DNA of 64,000 bases from Monarcha castaneiventris obscurior (GCA_026261815.1 JAMPIT010000174.1:15624001-15688000), one strand, 5' to 3'; positions 1 to 13,200 are shown, numbered from the stretch's first letter. Notes: generated by a model from the letters alone, not told the origin. Numbers and translations: made by a program.

Positions 1-1740
1 CGCACAGTGTGGCTGGGCTGATCCATGACAGCTGACAGGGTTTTGTCAGGGAAGGGAATATGTGGTCAGTGCTTCCTTTTAGGTTAAGTGGATCCCACAG
101 ATCCCATATCAATCTCCCACTTGTGTTTTGCTGCCTCAGAGAGAGCTACATACCATAGAGGTTCTCCCTATGGATTTAAATTGCAGCACTGGGGAAGAAA
201 GACTAATGAGCCAACAATGAGGTAAAAAACAACATTTCCTGTGGAAATGTACAGCTCCTCCAACAGGGCATGCACACATCTCTGTGCTCAGTAATCTAAA
301 AAGTACAAGCTCAGTTTTATGAAAGTGTTGAGGTGGCTTCAATTTGCTTTTGGGTGTGAAAGAATGGATTAATTCCACAAGGTTTGTATGCTGCACCAGT
401 TAATGAAATAGTTCTCGCAAACATGGATGGTCAGTAAAGAAAAAGCTTGTAAAAAAAAAATCCTTTCAAATCCAGAGAGCATGAAAAATATAGACTCGTG
501 ACAAAAGGAGAAAAACATAAAGTTTATCTGTAAGTGAAATACATGCAGGCGCTACTGCAAAGGAATTTAAATGTGTATATAATGAGCAGCTACACATGCA
601 CAAAAGTAGCTGTCACACACTATATAGTATGCATAAAAGCTCCAACAAGTTGCACAGTGTGAGGAATGGTTGCTTCTGGATCAGCGCACAGTCATTTAGT
701 AGTTCTATCAAGCTGACAGCGAGCGTACCGGGCCCGATACACATGACTGCCCAAGAAGAGTGTCTCTGGATGTCAGCCTGGTGTACGTCAATGAAACAAG
801 AGTAGAGCAGAATCAAAACAAGTTAACAAACCAGCAGCGAGCTTGTTTCTGCTGCAATAACAGAACCATAGGCTAACTGAGGCTTTCTTTATAAAACTTG
901 TAAGGCTATGTCAGTGACCTCGGAACCACTGACCCACAGATGCTGGATACAGTGAGGATGAAAGGGTTGGTTTTCTTTATCTACATTCCTTTTTTTTTTT
1001 TCCCTTCTGAATTTCTAGGTGTCTTGCACTCTGTTCTGAGGCAACTGAAACTCTGCGTATTGTTCTCGCTCAACCTTCACAATAAATCCTCCTTTGTTTG
1101 CTTATGTTGGTTAAACACCATTCAAGATCTGGGCTAACAAGCATTGTTGGGTAGTCACTTCTTATAATTTTAACGGTCCTTCTGAAGGCTTGGATTAATT
1201 TTATAGTTGTAATGTTCTGTGTCTATGAGAAGATCAATTGCCTGCAATGGTTGTTTAATACCACTAATGGTACTATCACTGTAACCAGAAATCTTTACTG
1301 GAGCATTTTCATGCACAGTCTGGAGGGTGAGGATATAGTTTAGTTTGATTAGGAGATAAAATTATTTTAGAAAAGGAATATGAAGAAGTCCCTTTAGGGA
1401 AAATGGGCTATGAATTTCTTTTTTTGCTGGTTACCAATATGCACATCCTACTACCACAGCAAGGTAGGAATCAAAGCTGGAACCTGGTAGGCCTATTTGG
1501 CTGGAAGCAACTTTCCTCTACGAATTGATATTTGGGAATTAAATTTTTCCCATACCATTTTCTAAATAAACAATTTAATTTTCATGGTGGAAAATGGTAA
1601 TTCATTGTAATTTATTGGAGTAAAGGCACCCGAACCAGCTGTAAATGAAAACTGGTTTAATATCAAGTTCGGCATGGACTAAGAGAGCTCTGGACCCCGT
1701 AGGAGTTGCAGCCAGCCCATGATGAGTTCTCCAGCTGCAG

Positions 1741-1760
1741 AACTGGTGTAAACACCAGTT
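1741..1760. repeat. 20-nt near-palindrome with GGTGT/ACACC arms
   Basis: The left arm AACTGGTGT and right arm ACACCAGTT are perfect reverse complements separated by two bases. GGTGT inverted half-sites are the kind of core bound by T-box factors, so a binding site is conceivable. A 9-bp palindrome can also occur by chance in 64 kb. Only the symmetry is directly seen. Confidence 0.4.
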
Positions 1761-2049
1761 TGGCCACTTTAAAGCTGTGTCAAGGATTAAATTGCAGTGC
1801 CACAGTGACCTGTAATTCAACTGATACATATTTCTAATATTTTCCTCTCCTGAGAATGGGCATTCCCTCTTCTCACTGCCAAAATGCTCCCTGGCCTGCC
1901 AGAAGCTCATTGCAAAAGTCACAATTGTTCAAATCAAGCCCCGATTTTGAATTTGAATTACTTAAATGTTTGAAAACTTACAGTGACTAGTCCCCAAGTC
2001 CCAAAGTTCTAACAAAACAGTCAGCAGAGCATCCTCTTATATCCGCCTT

Positions 2050-2420
2050 CAATGAATTTTAGAAGGAACGAACTAATTAAAAATAATGTGCTGTGCACGT
2101 GTAATTTTAACGTTGAAAGCAGAAAAAGCACAGGGCATCTTGATCATATGGGAAACACTTTGTTTCAAGGCCTGTTAAAGAGTTTAAGGTTAAAAGGATT
2201 CTTATAAGTTCAGACTGATAGACACAATCACAAATACATCTTCACATCTGCTCATTTTCACAACTGAATTAAGGAACATTTTCCCCCCAATGAGTTTAAT
2301 TAACTTTAAGAACAAGCTAAATTAGTTTAAAAGGCAATTAAAATGCAAGCGTATAAATTGTAATTAAAACTGCATGCTGTTTATAGATATTTTTTTCTAA
2401 ATATTTAAAGAAGATATTTT
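2050..2420. promoter_or_regulatory. Candidate conserved non-coding element, TAAT-rich
   Basis: The stretch has no simple repeats and many homeodomain-type cores: TTTAATTAACTTTAAG, CAATTAAAATGC and TGTAATTAAAACTGC. It lacks repeat family matches and looks like the slowly evolving AT-rich elements found near developmental genes. This is inference from composition only; no alignment is available, and ordinary AT-rich DNA would also give several TAAT cores. Confidence 0.2.
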
Positions 2421-2715
2421 CCAAATGAAAAAACAGAAGTTCTACAGTCAGTAAATAATTCAGTTCAGAAAAATAACGAAAAAGATTTTCTTACACATGT
2501 AGATTTTAAAAAATCTAATTTGTTAGAAATTAATATTGCAGAATATTGTATCAGTGTCCCACTGGAAAATAATGATAATTTGCTTTTCAGATGCATTTTT
2601 TCTTATGGTGAGCTGAGATGAGATTGGTTCGCCATTTTATTGGGTTTGGGGATATCAGATTTATCAGGATGTGTTAAGTATTTCTGAGTCAGTTTTGCCT
2701 GAACTTTTCTTCTGG

Positions 2716-2786
2716 CAGTGCTGGGTTAATGGTTGGACTTGATGATCTTAGAGGCCTTTTATTACCTCAGTGATTCTCTGATTCTT
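2716..2786 (+). mobile_element. CR1 LINE fragment, extreme 3' tail
   Basis: About 70 bases match the end of avian CR1 elements in sense orientation: a TGGACTTGATGATCTTAGAGG block followed by degenerate copies of the terminal octamer (TGATTCTC, TGATTCTT), which resemble the ATTCTATG-type repeats closing CR1 copies. Everything upstream is missing, as in most CR1 insertions, which are heavily 5'-truncated. The copy is short and diverged, so its subfamily cannot be told. Confidence 0.7.
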
Positions 2787-4860
2787 GCTACATTTGATGT
2801 GGTCAGTGTTTCGCACTGGACACTACCCTTTTTCCTTTATATCTTCTTTCACTCCTTCTATGTTCATTATCTTGAGGGCATCCCCTTATTGGTGTCTTCA
2901 AACTGTATAGTTAAGCCATAACAACTTCCAAGAGGTTTTTTTCTCTCTTCAATTCCCTTTGAGAAATGCAGCCGATGTGAATGGAGCACACCTTGGCCCT
3001 GGCCTCCAAAAGGGGTATCAAGGTTTCCTTCCCAGCTCTGCACCTCGCATGGTGCAGTCACACATCCTGTGCCCACAGGAAAATCACTTCACCTCTCTGT
3101 GCTCACCCTGTCTGCTGGCCAAACATATTTTGGGGAATTGGCAACTGCCTATCAGTTTGGAGCATTCCTGGGAAAATCCAAGTCTTGGCTCAGTCAGTCA
3201 CGTCAGTACTGCAGACAGAAATTACTGCAAGTGGCAAAAATACTGTGAATGAGAATACATCGCACAGAACATGAATAATTGCATGAATATCCATTATAAA
3301 AATATGACACTCTGGGGATTTCTAAACGTTTTCTTCAGACATCACATAACCTGGGGGGTTGTCTTTGAGTGAGTAATGGCGATCACAGACTGTTGCAAAC
3401 TGAAACTCTGTGTTATTTTTTCCCTCACAGCATAATGCTGTCAAAAGGAAAATTCCCACTGAATGTATGGCAGACAGGATTCAAACATCATAGAAAAGGG
3501 CTCACGAGTTGTTGATCTTCAGCTGTAGAACTAAGAAATAAAATACATGTTTAATAATGACTGTATAAAAATCTGAGCTTGAATTTCAATAATTAATATG
3601 AATAACTGAGGCCTAGGTTTGGTTTTGATTTTTTTTTCATGTTTCAAAATTAAAAATCTGCTTAAGTAATCTCATCTAAACTTTGTGAAACTACTGAGGT
3701 AGATTTCTGACTACAATAAACTATATTCAGCCAAAACCATTTTCACCTGAGAATAAGGATTTTTAGTGAAAATAAGAAATTCAAGTTGCAAGAGTACACC
3801 TAAAATATCTATCATAGTTCCCAATTTTTACAGCTTTAAGTGAGTAAAGTTCTTGAAAGTGTAGGAGTTCTAAAGGATTTGAGACAGTTTAAAAATCTGT
3901 CATTTGTTAGCTTTCTAAAAGAAAGACGTGAATATAAAGAGTAAGATAACAGCACAAAAAAGCTTTGTAACTGCCAATGAAACAAACCTGCATATTTCAC
4001 TAGAGATATAAGTGTTACAGTTTTAAATTTAAAAAATGGATAGAAAATGAATGACTTGTTCTTTCACTCTTCAAATTGGTGGATTTGAAGGGGTTAGTCT
4101 TGTTTCTAAATCCAGAGAATCTTTCTTGTTTGTCTTATATGATCAAAAAAAGATAAGAGCATTCAGGTGGAAAGATGTCTACTGTGTATAATAGGAATAG
4201 TCTGATTTTTCAGCACAACCCTTATTCATAGCAGGGATACTTCATAAGAAGCTTATGAATTTCTGTTTTAATCCACCAGCCAATTTCCATTTTCAACTGT
4301 TTGTAAAACAACACAAAAATTTCACTCCAGAGCCAATTCAAAAAAATCCCCTAAATGCACCAAACTAATTGTGACTGGGCTCTGATTTGAATTGACCTGC
4401 AGTTTGTGGCACTCATCTCCAGGAAGAATGTTAAATCTGGTCCATCTTTAAATAAAACCAATCACTCAGGACACGCATACAGACCACCAGGAAGGAAAAG
4501 TCCTAATTGCATCAGCTTGCTGACAAGTTGCAGGACACGTAAAGAGAATCAAGCATGTCTCAGTTGCTGTGCCCCGGGGAAAACCCAATGTAGATTCAAG
4601 AAATAATGAAGCAGTGCCAATAATATCATTTATGCCACCACAAAAGAGGAAAGAGGTCTCATGCTTTTATGTACTATAGGGACAGAATTATATTCCTGCT
4701 TTATATCCAATTTATTTTTGTTGCCTGTATATTTGGACAGAAGTATTATTGATGACATAATTGGCATTTTTGAAGCATCAGATATTGTGTATTGTCCAGC
4801 ATAACTAAACTGATAGCCTGAATCACTTGCAACATTTTTCCTATCAACAATGTATCTTAG
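2787..4860. other. Unique non-coding sequence
   Basis: No gene is recognised. A short possible MIR core lies at 3078-3110. The stretch around 3270-3300 contains ATTGCATGAATAT, a POU-like motif. Two overlapping frames of 97 codons start near 2959 and 2981; they have no recognisable domain and look random. Confidence 0.6.
3074..3112 (+). mobile_element. Possible MIR SINE core scrap
   Basis: AATCACTTCACCTCTCTGTG resembles the central core of MIR SINEs (a CACTT-ACCTCTCTGTGCCTCAG pattern). Only about 35 bases align by eye and neither flank of the element can be followed, so chance similarity is possible. Confidence 0.28.
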
Positions 4861-4865
4861 AGTAT

Positions 4866-4930
4866 TAATTACTGTAATTAGATTAACAATAACATATTGC
4901 TTTTGTCTATCATTATATCTCAGATATAAT
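4866..4930. repeat. Cluster of short perfect inverted repeats
   Basis: Two perfect hairpins sit within 65 bases. TAATTAC / GTAATTA with a one-base centre spans 4866-4880, and ATTATATCT / AGATATAAT with a one-base centre spans 4912-4930. A further ATCAGATATA follows, and GGCCT / AGGCC arms flank AGGGGA at about 4950-4965. The sequence is AT-rich, so some symmetry is expected. A binding-site cluster or remnant of a small DNA transposon are alternatives. Confidence 0.45.
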
Positions 4931-4966
4931 GGATGTATCAGATATAAATGGCCTAGGGGAAGGCCT

Positions 4967-7818
4967 TTGGAATATCTGCTAAATCTCATATCAGAAAGTT
5001 TGCTACCACTGAAATGTTGTTTCACTGTGTTGTTTATTGAAATAAGTATTTTTTGTTTTGAAACAAAATTGTGAATTCTAGGGAATAAAATAAAAAGGAA
5101 AGCCAGTGAGAATTTTTCAGAAAATTAGATTGTTTGTATCTGCAACTGAACACAAAAAAGCTGGTACTTTTTTTTCTTTTTTTTTACAGCTGCAGCTCTA
5201 TCCTTTTCTTTCTCCCATTAATTTCTTTTCTCCTGGGGTATCTGTATTAACTTCATCCATTTATTTAAGATCCGTTAGGCAACTAAGGATGGAATAATGG
5301 TTCCATATTCCCAAGAGGGTAAAAATGTCAAATGTTCTAAAGTTGTCTCCTCTAGTTGCTGGAATATCTTTGCTTAGGGATTGGATTTTTTATCAGGGAC
5401 ATTTTTTTCACAGTGAGCTTGTAATTGTGAAAATAAAAATGTCCCCTCAACCTTCATCTGACAAAGTGAAAGTTTTGACAAAGACCTCAGAAAAGTGACA
5501 TGAGAACACCTCTATAATAGTAAGCATGTATCCATTCATAATTGAGAGAAAACCTTCATTTATTCAGAGCCTTATTTAGAATCTCATTATCTTCTTCTAG
5601 CCTTTGATAATAGGGTCATGGGTTTCTAGAATACACTTTGAGTTTTAAAGTAAAATGCAAATTAACAGTGTGCTTTCTTTCACCATTTATGTGAACTTTA
5701 TTCCTACAAGCACACCACAGCTTCCTAATGACTGCTGCTCAATGCTCATACAAGTTTTCATCCTGTGTGAGTATAGAGAATTGAACCAAAAGACCTAAAT
5801 GAAAGTCATTTAGTGGAAACAATCCCATTGATTCTCGCCAACTTCAGGAGTGTGATCTTAAATCATCACATTTATGTACGGAATTTGCTGAGTACACACT
5901 GGAAAGAGACTCCTGGTAATAGAAGACAAATTGGCTCACTATTGTGGTGCTTTTTGTAGAATTAAAACCTTAGAGTGCCAATTATGTGTAAGAAGTGCTT
6001 CTTCCCTTGCAAAGCTTTAATTTGTCAAGTTAAATGGTTTTTCAAAAATGAAAATAAATTTGCTTTTCATAGAGAAGCTTTGAACTCAGTGAGACCTAAA
6101 GAAGAGCTTATGTGCCCAGAAACCTGTCTATTTTTTTCCAGCTGCGTCAGTTGGGGTGATAAGAAATATTATCTCTCAAGACTTATTTGAAGAGCAACCA
6201 CAGTGTCATATAGTGGGAAACTAGGAATCTCCATCTATTCAGTTCTTTGAAGAGTAGATTATTTGCACTCTTCATGCACAGAGAGGAGATATTTTTTACA
6301 GTAAATAACTCAATAATCTAGCATGTCAGGATCCAGTAGCTGGGAGCAGAAACTAGACAGATTCAGATTGGAAATAAGACATCCATTTTTAACAGTTAGG
6401 AAAAATTACATCAGCTTCCAGAGTGAGATAGGTGTTTAAGATAGGAGGGATGATTCATGCTCTTGTGATGTGTCTCTCTCCTTTGGTTGTTGAGAGACCC
6501 CAGATAACCAGGGCAAATGTCTAACTTTCAGATGGATAAAACTAGGTGAGATAAATCGGACTTTTTTAAATTGAGATAATATTCTGTGTGTTTCCTTATT
6601 GTGTAACAGCCACAGCAAACAACAGTTTAGCTGTAGAACTTTGGAAAATTGCTCTGGAATATTGCAGTGCTTTTAATAACTGAGATATCTTTAGGAAGAA
6701 TTAAACGTCCCAAAGTATTTGACTACATCTGTATAATGAAATGCATTCAGTTAGAAATGGGGATTACAGTCATGATTTTTAAATCACTCTTCAGCTTACC
6801 TCTAGAACAGACCAGATCAGGTTTGCTAAATCAAATCATCTGAATGGTTTTTGCATGACTGATTTCCAAAAACATTAAATTGACAGAGAAGAGAGCAAGA
6901 GTTATGCATTTAATGCAGATTTGCTAATGATAATGATGGTCACACGAGTTTCAGATTATGTACCACAGAGATTGCTCATGATCTCACCATACTGATTGTT
7001 TGGTTTTTTTCTTTCAAAGTTTCTTTTTTCAAGGCATGAAGATGGAGAATATCACTGAGACTCAGCAAATGTACGAATATGAATTATTTTGTAAGACTGG
7101 AGGAAAGTTCTCTCAGGGTTTGGATGACTTCTGGCAGGGAAATTTGGGTGAGACCTAAGAAGTTCCCTGTTTGGTTTCTAAAACAGGAGGAAAATGAATA
7201 CAGTTACATCTGCTTTATGATTGTTCTCTACTTAAGGAACCTAAACCACAAAGGTTCAAAAACATTTTAACCTTGGTCTTACATGAAAGTCTTCCATATG
7301 AGAAAGTTCTTGGTTATAACACAGAAATTGTTTCATTATCAAGGGGTACAATTCAGTTCTCTCTTTTCCAGAAGAGGTTTCTTAACAACCATATTAAAAA
7401 ATCAGGCTCCACACTATAGGCTGACTTCATGACTCTTATTTCTTTGGTCAGCTGGATCCCAAATTTACAGCCTTGTGGTTGGAAAAGTGTCTTAGGAAAT
7501 CGAAAATGTGTGTAGGAGATTTTCTAAGTTTAAGAGAACTGAAACTCCCAATTTGGGCAGGTAAAAATCCAGGCTGCATATATTTAACGCCACTGAGAAA
7601 AATCTCTGCCCTTCTATTGTGCCAAGTGCCTAAAGTCCAGAAAGGAATGGGAAGTTAGGTAAATATGCTATTAAGTGATTGCTAATAGCCTTTCCTCTAG
7701 GCTTATCTGGCTCCATACAGACAGCAAATTTTCTGTGTTTATTGAATCAACACATCTTGGATGATTGCACAAGCTACGATTTTATTCACACAGAAATATG
7801 ACTATATATGAAACATCC
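4967..7818. other. Unique AT-rich non-coding sequence
   Basis: No repeat or gene is recognised. A T-rich tract ending in TTTTTACAG near 5181-5189 is a good-looking splice acceptor, but what follows does not form a recognisable exon. The stretch around 6880-6960, with TTATGCATTTAATGC and repeated TAATGATAATGATGG, looks like possible conserved sequence but cannot be tested here. Confidence 0.55.
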
Positions 7819-7819
7819 A

Positions 7820-7854
7820 TTATTTATTTATTTATTTGTTTGTTTATTTATTTA
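7820..7854. repeat. (TTTA)n / (TTTG)n microsatellite
   Basis: About 34 bases of tetranucleotide repeat: TTTA units, two or three TTTG units in the middle, then TTTA again. It is short and imperfect. No element body is visible next to it. Confidence 0.9.
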
Positions 7855-9689
7855 ACTACGTGACTTTTGGTATTCTTTACTTTGGCATCACCTTTTGTGT
7901 CTGGTTCTCTGATACTATAAGCTGCAAACCCAAGGCAGACTATGAACCTTCCCTCGTCTCCTTTCTGCTGTCATGGAATAAAAGTGTCAATCTGGTCATT
8001 TGGGGCTAGGTACTATTCTAACAGGAGCCGTCTCACAAACTGTTTAGAAAATATGTCTCTAAGGTGGTTCTGGTTGCAGTTGTCTATAATGTAATTATAG
8101 AGGACATTGTTTTAAAATTATTCTCAATTTTAATTCTCTAAACAAAGACGCTTGAACATATCCTGCTTTCAGATCATGGGAATTCACGGCCATCTAAAAA
8201 ATGTAAACACCTAAAATTAATGGTCTGCTTTTCATATTTAGGCTTGAATTACCAGGAAAAAAACCTTTATGAACAATAATGTGTTCTAAAATAGAACTTC
8301 AAGGTCTACTTGAAGATAAGATGCTAAGAATCAGACATTAAGATACTCAGAATTCTTCATCTTTCAGCCACTTAATTGATGCAGCCAAAGCCACAGCAGT
8401 CAGCTGATGCAAGATTTGGAATAGTTTATTTCTCTATGATTTTGCACGCAACCCTTACATTGACATTGAAGGTCTGATTGTTAAAGCTTTGCAAGGTGTG
8501 GAAGGATCCTTGTAGGGGACTTCTACTGTCTCTGTGTTGAGAACCTGGGATGGATGTGGAGATTCTTCCACAGTCAGACACTTGCAGAAATGACAAGCCC
8601 CTTCTTCTTGAAGAAATTATCAGGGTAGGAATGGTTACAGCCTCCCTCTGATGTAAATGCTCTTTGGAGCATCTTTTATGTATTTAAAGTACTAGTGTAT
8701 AAGAAAACATTACCCTCACCGTGTCACATGGGGAAAAAACCCAATTCTTTTCCTAACAAAATAAAAAATTTATGGAAGTGTATTAAAATTGACTTTCAAT
8801 GGGCTGAACAAGGTACAAATCACAGAGAACATCAGGATGTAATTACACACTTATAGAGAAGTCTACCATGAAAAGGCAAGGATTTGTTGTAGTTTTTCCC
8901 CCCTGAAAAATGAAAATGACAAGCTCAAATTATGAAGTCTACTGTGCACAATCAAGTGTGAGGAAGTATCAGCTTACGAATCATTAACAGCCCCAGTTTC
9001 ATGAAGAGAGCATTATCAGCTCTGTGAGTCTGAACAAAGCAATTGTCAGCTGCCACCCTCTCTCAACTAGACAATTAAAAATTTCATGTAGTGCAAAGTG
9101 AAAAAGTGAGATCAAACTCAGCAATGCTCTTGCCCAGCAGATGCACAAAGATCTGTCACCCTGCCCAAGTGCAGCCTTTTCCAGGGGGCATGAAAGAAAT
9201 CAGCATTAACATTCAGGGGAGGGTCTGGATAGAGACCTGAGCATGACCATGAGGATGCCTGGGTGCTCTCCACAGGCTTGGGGAAGGTTATTCTGGGCAA
9301 ACCCTGCCCTGCTGGTGAGGTGAGGGTGAAAGGAGTGGAGCAGAGGCAACATCTGCCTTGAACTCATGCCAGCCTGGAGAACATGGAAGTGTTTTGAGGC
9401 AGATGGGACTTATTTTACTGCTGTTTAAAAAAAAAAAAAAAAAGGTAACCAGTTTGTTGGGAAAATATTCACTGGTATTCTTGTTACCTGTGCAGCTCAG
9501 CAGAGAAGGGGAGCCCTGCAGCTGGTGAGCCTCATTCTTCCATGGGCTTGTGTGTGTAAATGTATTTGCAGTTGCACTGCTATTCTATTTCTTTGTATGG
9601 ATTGTCTTTCAGCTTTCCTGCTAGGGAAAAAAAGCCTCTCTTGCTGATTAATCCCCTAAAATATCAAAGCACAGCACCAAACAGGATCT
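7855..9689. other. Unique non-coding sequence with a short poly-A run
   Basis: No gene or repeat family is recognised. A run of about 17 A at 9427-9443 is present, but no processed pseudogene or SINE body lies upstream that I can identify. The 60-codon minus-strand frame near 9118-9300 has no recognisable features. Confidence 0.55.
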
Positions 9690-9850
9690 AGGCCTTACCT
9701 TACTGCGTTCAAATTTATCCATCTGTGAAATTAGTATAATAGCATTGTTCTGTCTCCCAGGGATATTGTGCCTCTGCTTGTTTCTAAAGTGATGCTCCAG
9801 GCATGTTTTGAAACGCTTTCAGTTTTCAAAGTGCTTTGTTGGTCTTGGGC
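9690..9850 (+). mobile_element. MIR-like SINE remnant
   Basis: The segment follows the 3' half of MIR-type SINEs in order: a CATCTGTGAAATTAGTATAA block (the family has CATCTGTAAAATGGGGATAA), then ATAGCATTG, then a CCCAGGGATATTGTG block (the family has CACAGGGATGTTGTG), then AAAGTGCTTTG near the end (the family has AAAGCGCTTTG). Divergence is high, as expected for an insertion predating the bird-mammal split. This is recognition by eye, not an alignment score. Confidence 0.5.
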
Positions 9851-9969
9851 AATAAGAAGAATGTGTTAACTTTGAGTGGCAAAGACAATAGATTTCTGCA
9901 CTGGGCTGTGAGTCAAGGGCTGAGTGGGACCTGGGAAAGGTTTTGGCTGCTGCAGGGGGCCACAGGCTT

Positions 9970-10235
9970 AGAATCAAAGAATGGTTTGGATTGAAACAGA
10001 CCTTAGAGATCCTCTCGTTCCACTCCTGCCATGGGCAGGGACACCTTCCACTATCCCAGGTTGCTCCAAGCCCAATCCAACCTGGCCTTGAACACTTCCA
10101 GGGATGGGGCAGCCACAGCTTCTCTGGACAAACTGTTGCAGTGCATCATCACCCTCACCACAAAGAATTTCTTGCTAATATCTAATCTAACCCTGCCCTA
10201 TGACATTTTAAAGCCATTTCAGCCCCACTGCTGCT
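9970..10235 (-). mobile_element. CR1 LINE, 3' portion, antisense
   Basis: Read on the minus strand this is a classic CR1 3' end. On the plus strand it starts with GAATCAAAGAATGGTTTGGA (the complement of the terminal octamers and the TTCCAACCC block). It then runs through GCCATGGGCAGGGACACCTT, CAGGTTGCTCCAAGCCC, AACCTGGCCTTGAACACTTC and AGCCACAGCTTCTCTGG, ending in the C-terminal ORF2 region at TAATATCTAATCTAACCCTG and beyond. It is about 265 bases long, 5'-truncated and among the better preserved copies here. It carries no intact protein. Confidence 0.92.
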
Positions 10236-13200
10236 CCCATCTCACATTTTGTGCAGCAACATGGGCCTTTGCAGGGGAAGTCACAGGGGTTTGTATACCT
10301 TCCCTTCTCTTGTGCAAAAACACTTTGAAGACCCTTAGGAAACAAGACCATTAAGCTGAATGCTGAATGGAGAATTACAAGTATTTTGGCAGCCATCACT
10401 GCAGGAGGGTGTGTTAAAAAACAGCCAGCATTTGAGAGACCCCAAGATCAACACAAAGAACATTTTTTTTTTCAATTGGAAAAAGAGGTTGGAACCTACC
10501 TGTCACACAGTGAGTTCACTCTATGAGTCAGCCTCATTCCCTGATAAGTGTTTTTTGTTGCTAACATTCAATTACACCGGAAGTTACTTAGGGCAGAATA
10601 GATGTTTATGCCTGTGAAAGTTTAGTGCAGTGAGACGTTTGTTCTGAAGCTGCTGGAAGATGAATAATGGTGCTAATAACAATAACATACTTAAATCAGA
10701 AAGTGCATTTGTTCATTTGTATTCTTAGATCTCTGATCATTGCTTCTCAAGAGCTTCTTACTCCGTATTTTTACTTAATGGAACTGCATTCCTCAGACAA
10801 GCTGCTCTGAAGGCTGTTTACTTAATAAGTGAGTTGCCTGACTGAGTCAGAGCAGAGAGAAAAGCAGAGAGAGAAAACAGCAGCCAGCTGAAAAGCCAGG
10901 AGAAAGCAGCAGAGAAAGATGGTTTTGTAACCCACATCTCCCTTTGGGCTATTCATGCAAAATTGTTTATTTCACTCCTGCAAAACTGGGTCTCCCTTTT
11001 TTGGAATGACATTTCTGCTGATTTCAAGGTATTTATAGCATGCAGACATTCTGTTTGATTCACTCTGTATTCCTTATTGACACAATAATGCTGATCTCCC
11101 TGGTATTCCGTGTAAGAACAACCTGTGGGTTTCTCTTTGAACATTGGGGAGCTCAGTATCAATAACCTCAGCCTTTGACAACTGATGAGTCTCTGCCTTT
11201 CTTGAAAGACAAGGTCTAGTGTAAAAAAAAAAAATCAGATTTTCAGAACTACAGAACTAATTTGATTTGTTTTCCATCTTGCTTTAAGTGTTGTTTTGCA
11301 TTTTCATACTTTTTTTGTGGATGGCAAGAAGCAGAAGCTAATCTTTTACTAAATAAAAATTGATTCTTGCATAACAGGATTCCTGGAGCTAGGCATGTTG
11401 GAATAAAAAGAAAAGCAAATTTTGAGCCTTATGAAAAACAGTAGCATCATATCATTAAATTCATGTCAGCTGAGAGTTTGAAGTAATATTTCAAAGGAAC
11501 TGAAAGTTTCTAAGAGATCAAGTTCTATTACTGAAAACAATTAGGTGTTTATGTATCACTTGTGTCTAGGAGAAAATTAGGGACACAAGTAATTGCCTAG
11601 GAGATATGATGTGGGGTTTTTAAAGATTTTAGCTAACAGTAATATACTACTGTAGCGGTGTAAGCATCTCTGAAAACCAGACTTTGTGTCATTTTTAAAA
11701 TGGAAGTGTAATGGTTTTGATGATTTATCCTCCAAACATTGGATTCTCAGCTTGATTGTAATTTTATGTTTAATTCTAGTCAGTTCCAAAGACTGCAAGT
11801 GAACCCTTATCTTGGAGAGTAAGTCCCACAGTTAGTAGCCACTGAGTACCCAGAATTTAATTGGTTAAAACAATTTTTGGAGTGACTTGCATCGGTTTTC
11901 CAAGCCTGTTTTTCCCTATATACTTTTGGGGGTTTTTTTGGTACCAAGCAAAAAAAAAAAAAAAATTAGAATTTTAAATTGTGCTTTCATCTTGAGAGTC
12001 AGTCTCTTTATGTGGGATGGCTTATTAAATTAGGGATTAAGATTTAAATACAATTCACAGCAAATATTTCTTACAGCACAAATCTAACACTGTGCAGGAA
12101 GAAAAAGAAAAAAGTGGTATGAGTAGTCAGAGCATTTTTAACTATTCAAATGACTAATAATTGTCCTTTTGTTGCAGGGTCATGTGAATTTTCCATTCTT
12201 CACTTTAGGCTTCATTGATATTACATCTGTGTTGTGTGAATTTTTCCATATTCTTTTTTAACCTCAAAAATCTGAGGACAACCATCTTAGACTGTAGATG
12301 AATCATTTAATATAGTGCTTTTATTTTACCTGGATTAGTGGTAAAGCCATATTTGCTGAACTGAAGTGTATTAATCAGATCTCTGAGAACACTTTTTTTT
12401 TGCCTGTAGGATCTGCATATTTAAATTTCATTTGCTCTCTGAGAAACCTGTCAAAGTCTTTTATTATATCTTTAACATTCTTTCACTCAAATTAAATATA
12501 TTCCATTATATCTTCAGTGAAGTAGAAATACTCTGAGACTTGCACAAGTTTTAATTGAACATTTTTAACAGTATATCTAATGCCCAAAAAGTGGTTTAAG
12601 TAACAGATTTTTCTCTTTTTTTAGTAGTAAAAATAGCCTCTGGAGTGATAAATTCTTGATTGTCCAATAGGATTAATTTAAAAGTTTTCTTCTCATGATG
12701 CATGAGACTTATATCTCTGAAAATAATTTCAAACTTATATCCCAAATTCCTAAATATTTGGACAGAGTAGCAGATGATGAAAATTAAAACTCTGATGTTT
12801 AAATGATTTGTTTAAATTAGGTCCTAAATATGCTACTACTGCATTTAAAAATGAGCATCTGGAGAATGCACCAGACTTTCTTTTATTACTCACATCTTTC
12901 AGTTTTTATAACCTGATGCTTGTCTCTCACAGCCGATCAGAAATATTAGGGAAAGGGATCAAAAAGAGGGATTTAAAAAAAGCTGAAACCCCCCCTGTTC
13001 TTCTCTATCTCATCTCTTTTGTGAAATTCTTTAATTAAAATATTTACCAGCAAAGCTACCAAAATCAATATGAAATTATAAATATTTCATACACTCCACA
13101 CAGGCTTTCAAAAATGCTCTTTTCCTTAATATTCTGGGAATATTCATTAGGTTTGTGATAAATATTAATTTCCTATGAAATTCTTAATATAAGAAAGAGA

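Larger units (their letters stand above)
1..2714. other. Unique AT-rich non-coding sequence
   Basis: No repeat family, RNA gene or coding exon is recognised here. Open frames are all 106 codons or shorter and look random. A pyrimidine run ending in TTTCTAG near 1018, followed by AATAAA at 1081, superficially resembles a splice acceptor and terminal exon, but no protein or partner exon supports it. The AT-rich, TAAT-dense part at about 2050-2420 is listed separately as a possible regulatory element. Confidence 0.6.

Noticed and set aside
980..1137. Possible terminal exon (pyrimidine tract, TTTCTAG, then AATAAA at 1081)
   Set aside because: No protein similarity and no transcript evidence; each signal is common by chance.
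4630..5025. 131-codon minus frame in AT-rich DNA
   Set aside because: No recognisable domain, no start context or splice support; a few frames of this length are expected by chance in 64 kb.
5165..5190. Strong-looking splice acceptor (T-rich tract ending TTTTTACAG)
   Set aside because: Downstream sequence does not give a recognisable exon and no donor or partner exon can be identified; such tracts are common in AT-rich DNA.
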